Source: Paenibacillus sp. BIC5C1 (GTDB lineage: Bacteria; Bacillota; Bacilli; Paenibacillales; Paenibacillaceae). From it: a stretch of 64,000 bases of DNA. The position numbers and the translations under genes were made by a program. The notes beneath the pieces were generated by a model that worked only from the letters and a program-made list of their open reading frames with translations, was not told the DNA's origin and ran no database searches. The stretch covers positions 3,100,001 through 3,164,000 of the forward strand of contig NZ_CP135922.1 in assembly GCF_032399705.1 (NCBI RefSeq), written 5' to 3'. Positions 59,326-64,000 of the stretch are shown one piece after another; position 1 is the first letter of the stretch, and every line of letters starts with the position of its first letter.

Positions 59326-60078
59326 GTGAGCAATCTGCTGATATCTTCCACTCACCTACAACGTCTGATTGATGTGATGAATTCATTACCGATTCAACCA
59401 AAGTACTCCAAAGCACAGCTGCTGATTAAGGATTTGAAATTAAGCTCAGCGGGAGAGGTGGAGATGTTCTACTCTCCACATAATGAATATATCAATCCTT
59501 CCGCAAAAGTCATGCTTGTGGGCATCACACCAGGTTGGCAGCAAATGGAGATTGCATATAGAACGGCTATCCAGGTTTTGAAAGCACACAAATCATACGA
59601 GCAAGCTTGTAAAGAAGCCAAAATATCGGCAAGAATGGCCGGCTCCATGCGCAGCAATTTGATTCAAATGCTCCAGGAAATAGGCTTGCATGAATATGTG
59701 AAAGTGCCCCATGTGCAAAGGCTATTTGAAGCAGATTGTACATTGTTACATACAACTTCTCTGATTCGATATCCAGTCTTGGTAAACAAACAAAATTATA
59801 ATGGACACCAGCCTTCCATTCTTAAAAATACATTTTTATATCAAGCCGTACTTGAGTCTTTTCTGCCTGAGTTGGAACAGTTGAAGTATCCTCTTATCAT
59901 TCCCTTAGGAAAGTCAGTGGAGGCTGTACTACATCAATTGCTTGATGAACATCGGATAAAAGAAGGGAAAATTTTATGGGGATTTCCACATCCATCGGGT
60001 GCCAATGGTTCTCGTGTGAAACAGTTTCTTCATACCAAGACTGGCATGCAGAACATTCTAAGGGAGTGGCGTCATTAA
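59326..60078 (+). CDS. Uracil-DNA-glycosylase-superfamily-like protein
   Basis: 250 residues. The start is uncertain: GTG 59326 is the first start, but AAGGAG overlaps it; no ATG lies nearer than about 59374. VMLVGITPGWQQMEIAYR (about 66-83) matches the first UDG motif GxxPG, and GKILWGFPHPSGANGSRVKQF (about 217-237) the second motif HPSGAN. The usual catalytic Asp/His of canonical Ung enzymes is not obvious, so DNA glycosylase activity is not assured. It is encoded between two sensor systems but has its own promoter region. Confidence 0.65.
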   Translation: MSNLLISSTHLQRLIDVMNSLPIQPKYSKAQLLIKDLKLSSAGEVEMFYSPHNEYINPSAKVMLVGITPGWQQMEIAYRTAIQVLKAHKSYEQACKEAKISARMAGSMRSNLIQMLQEIGLHEYVKVPHVQRLFEADCTLLHTTSLIRYPVLVNKQNYNGHQPSILKNTFLYQAVLESFLPELEQLKYPLIIPLGKSVEAVLHQLLDEHRIKEGKILWGFPHPSGANGSRVKQFLHTKTGMQNILREWRH

Positions 60079-60167
60079 ATTTCTTACTTGCTTCTTGCTT
60101 TTTACAAATTCAATAATAGTATAATGATTACGACTACATGACATGGAAACAGGAAAAGAGGAAACAC

Positions 60168-60842
60168 ATGCCTACAATACTGGTTGCTGACGATGATCCG
60201 AACATTCGTGAACTCGTCTGTTTATTTTTGAGAAATGATGGATTTGAAACGGCTGAAGCTGCGGATGGCAAGGAGGCACTGACCGTTTACGGCTCAACAC
60301 ATGTCGATCTTGTTGTGCTTGATATCATGATGCCTATCATGGATGGTTGGACATTATGCAAGGAGCTGCGAAGAGCCAATCCAGATCTTCCGTTGCTCAT
60401 GCTGACGGCGAGAGGGGAGACCTGGGAGAAGGTGAAGGGATTCGAACTGGGAACGGATGATTATCTGACAAAACCGTTTGATCCATTGGAGCTCACGGCA
60501 CGTGTTCGAGCATTACTGAAGCGATACAAAATCGGCTCCACGCAGACGATCCATTTCGGCAACGTCATTCTGGATCGACAAACCTACAAGGTGACGAGCG
60601 GAACAGAGTCGCTTACGTTGCCGCTGAAGGAATTCGAATTGCTCTATAGACTCGCTGGAACGCCCGGACAAGTCTATACACGTGAGCAATTGATTGATCA
60701 AATCTGGGGAATTGATTACGCCGGTGATGATCGAACAGTAGACGTACATATTAAACGCCTGCGTGAACGGTTCGCAACAACACCCGATTTTCGGATTGAA
60801 ACGGTGCGAGGTCTGGGGTACCGGCTTGAGGTTTACGAATGA
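60168..60842 (+). CDS. OmpR/PhoB-family response regulator (system 2)
   Basis: 224 residues from ATG 60168 with AGAGGA upstream; an in-frame start at 60138 lacks a site. Receiver: DDD at 8-10, Asp52 (VVLDIMMPIMDGW), Lys in YLTKPFDPLE. The winged-helix domain LPLKEFELLYRLAGTPGQVYTREQLIDQIWGIDYAGDDRTVDVHIKRLRERF is very close to that of system 1, including the recognition helix (RTVDVHIKRLRERF against RTIDVHIKRLRERF), so both may bind the same DNA site. It overlaps its kinase gene by 4 bases. Confidence 0.93.
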   Translation: MPTILVADDDPNIRELVCLFLRNDGFETAEAADGKEALTVYGSTHVDLVVLDIMMPIMDGWTLCKELRRANPDLPLLMLTARGETWEKVKGFELGTDDYLTKPFDPLELTARVRALLKRYKIGSTQTIHFGNVILDRQTYKVTSGTESLTLPLKEFELLYRLAGTPGQVYTREQLIDQIWGIDYAGDDRTVDVHIKRLRERFATTPDFRIETVRGLGYRLEVYE

Positions 60843-62206
60843 TTAGATCGTTATATATCCGTGTGGTCCTGACATTTCTGGTCTCCGTCATCGCCGGCAC
60901 GGTCATTTCTTTTTTTGTGTCCACGATGATATTCGAAGATCAATTGAATGAAAATGCTCAAATTAACATACGTAACTTCGGCCAGGATATCGTGCAGATT
61001 TACAAGACCCTTCCATTAAGTGAAGCAGAATCGTACGTTAGTGGAATGAAGCTACTGAATTCATATCATATTCGAATTTACGATGCAACGGGTCAGTTCC
61101 AGTCGTATGGAAAGCTTAACGGACATAAATCGGCCACGGTGACGAAAGAGCAACTAAAGAAAGTGCTAGATGGAGGCGTAGTTCAGGACAATCCGAATGG
61201 TATTGCAACAGTTCTTTTAGGTTTGCCGGTGAAAACGGAAATGGGAGCGAAAGCGATGTTTTTTGAGACACTCACTCCCCCTTCTTCCTTGTTTGTCGTC
61301 CAATGGGCTTCGATCTTTGCAACTTGTTCATTGATTGCAGGAAGTATTATCATTCTGATTGCTTCCATATTTCTGGTTAGACCGATCAAAAAACTGACAA
61401 AAGCAACGAAGCGGATCGCTGCTGGAGATTTCAACGTCAAGCTGAATATTAAGCAAACCGGAGAACTGGGCACACTGGCGCGCAGTTTCGAAGAAATGAT
61501 TCATGATTTGCAGCAGTTGGAGCAGATGCGCAGGGAATTTGTAACGAATGTGTCACACGAGGTTCAATCTCCGCTGACTTCGATATCCGGTTATGCTCAA
61601 GCACTGAAACAAGTAAATCTCTCAGAGCAAGAACGAAGCCGATATCTTGAGATTATCATCGCTGAGGCGAAGCGGATGTCCAAAATGAGTGATAATCTGC
61701 TCAAGCTGAGTATGCTTGAATCGCAGTCACAGCAACCACGACTTAGCACACTTAGCCTGGATGAACAGATCAGGCGGGTCATTGTAACTCTCCAGCCGCA
61801 ATGGTCTGCTCGCAACATTCACTTTGAGCTCGATCTCCAAGCTGTTAAAGTATTGGCTGATCACGACCAACTGAACCAGGTATGGACGAATATTCTCAGC
61901 AACGGTATCAAATTTTCAAAGGATGGCGGCGTAATTCACGTCAGCACCAAGCAGGATATCAAGAACGTGACTATTCGAATCTCCGACACAGGTATCGGTA
62001 TCCCTCTTGAAGACCAGAAGCGCATATTCGAACGATTTTTCAAGTCGGATCGTTCTCATAGTCGCAAGTATGACGGCAGTGGTATGGGACTTGCTATCGT
62101 TAAACAGATTGTATCGCTTCATCAAGGGGACATTCGAGTAGAAAGTGAACCTGGTCAGGGAACGACTTTTATTGTCACGTTGCCAATCACTCCACCAACG
62201 GAATAG
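60839..62206 (+). CDS. Sensor histidine kinase with extracytoplasmic domain (system 2)
   Basis: 455 residues. Membrane helices at about 8-30 and 158-182 flank an external domain of about 125 residues (QLNENAQINIRNFGQDIVQ to LPVKTEMGAKAMF). A HAMP domain (VRPIKKLTKATKRIAAGDFNVKLN) is followed by HisKA with His240 (NVSHEVQSPLTSISGYAQAL) and HATPase with N box (ILSNGIKFSKDGG), DTGIGI and GSGMGLAIVKQI. The external domain has no recognised family. It is cotranscribed with its regulator and ends before a strong terminator. Confidence 0.93.
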   Translation: MIRSLYIRVVLTFLVSVIAGTVISFFVSTMIFEDQLNENAQINIRNFGQDIVQIYKTLPLSEAESYVSGMKLLNSYHIRIYDATGQFQSYGKLNGHKSATVTKEQLKKVLDGGVVQDNPNGIATVLLGLPVKTEMGAKAMFFETLTPPSSLFVVQWASIFATCSLIAGSIIILIASIFLVRPIKKLTKATKRIAAGDFNVKLNIKQTGELGTLARSFEEMIHDLQQLEQMRREFVTNVSHEVQSPLTSISGYAQALKQVNLSEQERSRYLEIIIAEAKRMSKMSDNLLKLSMLESQSQQPRLSTLSLDEQIRRVIVTLQPQWSARNIHFELDLQAVKVLADHDQLNQVWTNILSNGIKFSKDGGVIHVSTKQDIKNVTIRISDTGIGIPLEDQKRIFERFFKSDRSHSRKYDGSGMGLAIVKQIVSLHQGDIRVESEPGQGTTFIVTLPITPPTE

Positions 62207-62269
62207 TTAATTTTACAGGATAAGGTGGATATGTAGAATATCCATCCGATTGTCTAAACCATATTTTCT

Positions 62270-62321
62270 GGCCACGTTTCACATGCAAGCTTCCTCGCAT
62301 GTGAAACGTGGCCTTTTTTTT
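62270..62321 (+). terminator. Strong rho-independent terminator after two-component system 2
   Basis: A perfect 17-bp stem (GGCCACGTTTCACATGC and complement) closes a 10-base loop and ends in eight Ts. Confidence 0.95.
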
Positions 62322-62326
62322 GTTAG

Positions 62327-62343
62327 TTCATATTCCGTTCATA
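62327..62343 (+). promoter_or_regulatory. TTCATA-N5-TTCATA direct repeat upstream of hydrolase 1
   Basis: TTCATA (62327-62332), TTCCG, TTCATA (62338-62343), directly after the terminator T run. Sequence past the repeat (TTGTCGTCATG) resembles that after the copy at 63435. Confidence 0.65.
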
Positions 62344-62434
62344 TTGTCGTCATGATGAGGACATCTTTGATAGTTAATCTTGAATTAAAGGCTTGTTACA
62401 GCCATTAAACAGATGAGGACAGGAGCAGATGAGT

Positions 62435-63415
62435 GTGACACAAGAAACGGAGAAGAAACAGTCGGGTGGATCCAAAACAAAGAAAGTGTTAAACATTTTG
62501 CTTAAGGTATTAGGTGCAATCGTTATAGTCATTCTACTTTTCGTGGCCACCGTGTATAGCGTTAACAAAATTAGCAGTCATTCGGAGCAAAAAAGAATGG
62601 AAACGTATGGACAGCGCGTATCTGTAGATGGAAAACAGATGAATGTCAGCATTCAAGGAAAAGGAGAAGAAACGATCGTCCTTTTACCAGGGTTTGGAAC
62701 AGCGTCACCTGCACTTGATTTTAAGCCACTTATTTCAGAACTATCCCCATATTATAAAGTCGTCGTGGTTGAACCTTTTGGTTATGGATTGAGTGATCAG
62801 ACCGAAAGGGAGCGCAGTACAGCAAATATCGTAAGTGAAATCCACGAAGCGTTGCAAAGTCTTCATATTGATCGTTATATCCTTATGGGTCATTCCATTT
62901 CCGGGATCTATAGCCTGGATTATGTGAACAAATATCCAAACGAAGTAAGTGCATTTGTCGGACTGGATAGCAGTGTTCCAACAATCAGTGAACAAAAGAT
63001 TGATTCTTCAGATACGCAACCGATTAAATGGTTCCGTAACTTAGGATTCGCACGATTACAATTGAAACTGAGTGCTGATCCTTATGATGGACTGCCTTAT
63101 GATGAGCAGACTAAAGAACAATTGAACATTATGATCCGAAAAAATATGTATAATACCACTCAATTAAATGAGGCAGAGAGTATGTATTCCAACTTTAAAG
63201 CAGCTGAACAGCTAACGTTCCCTGTTAATCTGCCGGTTCTATTCTTTGTTCAAAAGAATCATCCGGCAGCGGAGAATTGGATTCCCGAGCATGAGAAGCT
63301 TATAGAGAACACTGTGCATAGTGAAGTGGTGCTGCTGGAAGCGAATCATTATTTGTATCGTTCCCACGCCAAAGAAATTGCGGAAAAATTCAGGGGGTTT
63401 ATGACGTCCCAGTAA
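62435..63415 (+). CDS. Membrane-anchored alpha/beta hydrolase 1
   Basis: 326 residues counted from GTG 62435, which has AGGAG 9 bases upstream and is conserved in the next paralogue; ATG 62429 is only 3 bases from that site. A basic N-terminus precedes one membrane helix (VLGAIVIVILLFVATVYSV), so the catalytic domain should face outside. Nucleophile Ser154 lies in GHSISG, and LLPGFGTASPALDFK holds the oxyanion loop. Asp178 (GLDSSVP) and His305 (EANHYLY) complete a plausible triad. The substrate is unknown; esterase, lipase or antibiotic-inactivating roles are possible. The TTCATA repeat upstream suggests control by an adjacent response regulator. Confidence 0.82.
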   Translation: MTQETEKKQSGGSKTKKVLNILLKVLGAIVIVILLFVATVYSVNKISSHSEQKRMETYGQRVSVDGKQMNVSIQGKGEETIVLLPGFGTASPALDFKPLISELSPYYKVVVVEPFGYGLSDQTERERSTANIVSEIHEALQSLHIDRYILMGHSISGIYSLDYVNKYPNEVSAFVGLDSSVPTISEQKIDSSDTQPIKWFRNLGFARLQLKLSADPYDGLPYDEQTKEQLNIMIRKNMYNTTQLNEAESMYSNFKAAEQLTFPVNLPVLFFVQKNHPAAENWIPEHEKLIENTVHSEVVLLEANHYLYRSHAKEIAEKFRGFMTSQ

Positions 63416-63434
63416 GTAATAATTTATTTGCTTG

Positions 63435-63451
63435 TTCATATTCAGTTCATA
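63435..63451 (+). promoter_or_regulatory. TTCATA-N5-TTCATA direct repeat upstream of hydrolase 2
   Basis: TTCATA (63435-63440), TTCAG, TTCATA (63446-63451), followed by TTGACGTCACG. No terminator separates it from hydrolase 1, so the second gene may be both independently regulated and read through. Confidence 0.65.
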
Positions 63452-63545
63452 TTGACGTCACGGGGAGTACATTTTCATCGGTTAAGATTTCATTAGCAGC
63501 AAAGAAGAAAGCCGAACTAACAGTTCAAGACAGGAGAAGATGAGA

Positions 63546-64000
63546 GTGACACAACCAGAGGAAAAGAAAGCGAAGAATGGATCGAAGGCCAAGAAAGTAC
63601 GGAATATTATACTTAAAATACTAGGAGCAATCGTAATCGCCATTATTTTGTTTCTAGGTATTGTTTATATCACGAATGTGATCAGTAGCAATTCCGAAGC
63701 GAAAAAGATTGAGCCTTATGGTCAGCACGTATCTGTAGACGGGAAAAATATGAATGTGCTCATTCAAGGTGAAGGCAAGGAAACGATTGTGCTTCTGCCC
63801 GGTTTTGGAACAGCGACACCAGCGCTTGATTTCAAGTTGCTTATTGATGAATTATCTCCATATTACAAAGTTGTTGCAGTTGAGCCTTTCGGTTACGGAT
63901 TAAGTGATGGAACAGAAAAAGAAAGAACCACAGAAAATATCGTAAGTGAAGTTCATGAAGCTCTGCAGCAACTTGATATTCATCAGTATATGCTCATGGG
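63546..64000 (+). CDS. Membrane-anchored alpha/beta hydrolase 2, truncated by window end
   Basis: About 151 codons are visible, starting at GTG 63546 (ATG 63540 is 3 bases after AGGAG). It is a tandem paralogue of hydrolase 1: the same basic N-terminus, membrane helix (ILGAIVIAIILFLGIVYI), then PYGQHVSVDGKNMNVLIQGEGKETIVLLPGFGTATPALDFK and VVAVEPFGYGLSDGTEKERTT. The window ends at MLMG, just before the expected nucleophile Ser. Its upstream TTCATA repeat parallels that of hydrolase 1. Confidence 0.8.
   Translation, partial: MTQPEEKKAKNGSKAKKVRNIILKILGAIVIAIILFLGIVYITNVISSNSEAKKIEPYGQHVSVDGKNMNVLIQGEGKETIVLLPGFGTATPALDFKLLIDELSPYYKVVAVEPFGYGLSDGTEKERTTENIVSEVHEALQQLDIHQYMLM

Noticed and set aside
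1..64000. CRISPR arrays, tRNA or rRNA genes, prophage modules, replication origin
   Set aside because: No regularly spaced repeats, cloverleaf or rRNA-like sequence, phage structural genes or DnaA-box clusters were noticed on either strand.

Overview
The window looks like a chromosomal segment of a spore-forming, low-to-mid GC Firmicute, most likely Paenibacillus. The reasons are strong AGGAGG ribosome sites with many TTG and GTG starts, sigma-A type promoters, a YtaF sporulation protein, a YheC/D-like spore-coat ATP-grasp protein, a bacillopeptidase F type exoprotease, a TPP riboswitch on tenA, CcpA (cre) boxes and many AraC/TetR regulators next to glycoside hydrolases. The genus is an inference from gene content. 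I saw no rRNA, tRNA, CRISPR array or prophage.

Layout. 1-3.3 kb: truncated MFS exporter, isochorismatase-like hydrolase, ytaF and an XRE-DUF1232 protein. 3.3-10.1 kb: a 1732-residue secreted subtilase with a leader of about 405 nt, then an ATP-grasp protein. 10.3-13.4 kb: two Gfo/Idh/MocA oxidoreductases around an AraC regulator. 13.4-14.7 kb: an intact IS3-family element that landed inside the 5' arm of the terminator of that operon. 14.8-15.5 kb: glycosyltransferase. 15.7-23.7 kb: a GntR-controlled peptide scavenging operon (M20 amidohydrolase, family-5 binding protein, two permeases, S9 peptidase, unknown protein) with no ATPase gene. 23.9-30.5 kb: pentapeptide-repeat protein, small membrane protein, GNAT, malic enzyme, an unassigned folded RNA with a 42-codon ORF, an Lsa-like ABC-F ribosome protection protein and a TetR regulator.

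30.8-38.1 kb: a collinear cluster of glycosyltransferase, class III aminotransferase, zinc dehydrogenase, MFS transporter, DUF1349 protein and HAD phosphatase, followed by a convergent AraC gene. It may make or use an amino-sugar-like compound. 38.3-41.2 kb: FAD amine oxidase, small coiled-coil protein, TPP riboswitch with tenA, GNAT. 41.3-48.6 kb: TetR genes, an EmrB/QacA exporter, a membrane protein, a cytochrome P450, an ArsR/NAD(P)-binding pair and a small membrane protein. 48.8-55.3 kb: arabinoside/galactoside utilisation block (ArsR-type and AraC regulators, intracellular GH43, GH2, secreted GH43-CBM) with cre boxes on its promoters.

55.4-64 kb: an ABC-2 drug exporter, two OmpR-type two-component systems, a uracil-DNA-glycosylase-like protein and two tandem membrane-anchored alpha/beta hydrolases, the second cut by the window end. 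Three promoters here share the direct repeat TTCATA-N5-TTCATA: one before the exporter and one before each hydrolase. This suggests a small cell-envelope stress regulon run by one or both adjacent response regulators. It is the most interesting unreported signal I found, together with the IS inside a terminator and the folded RNA near 27.7 kb.
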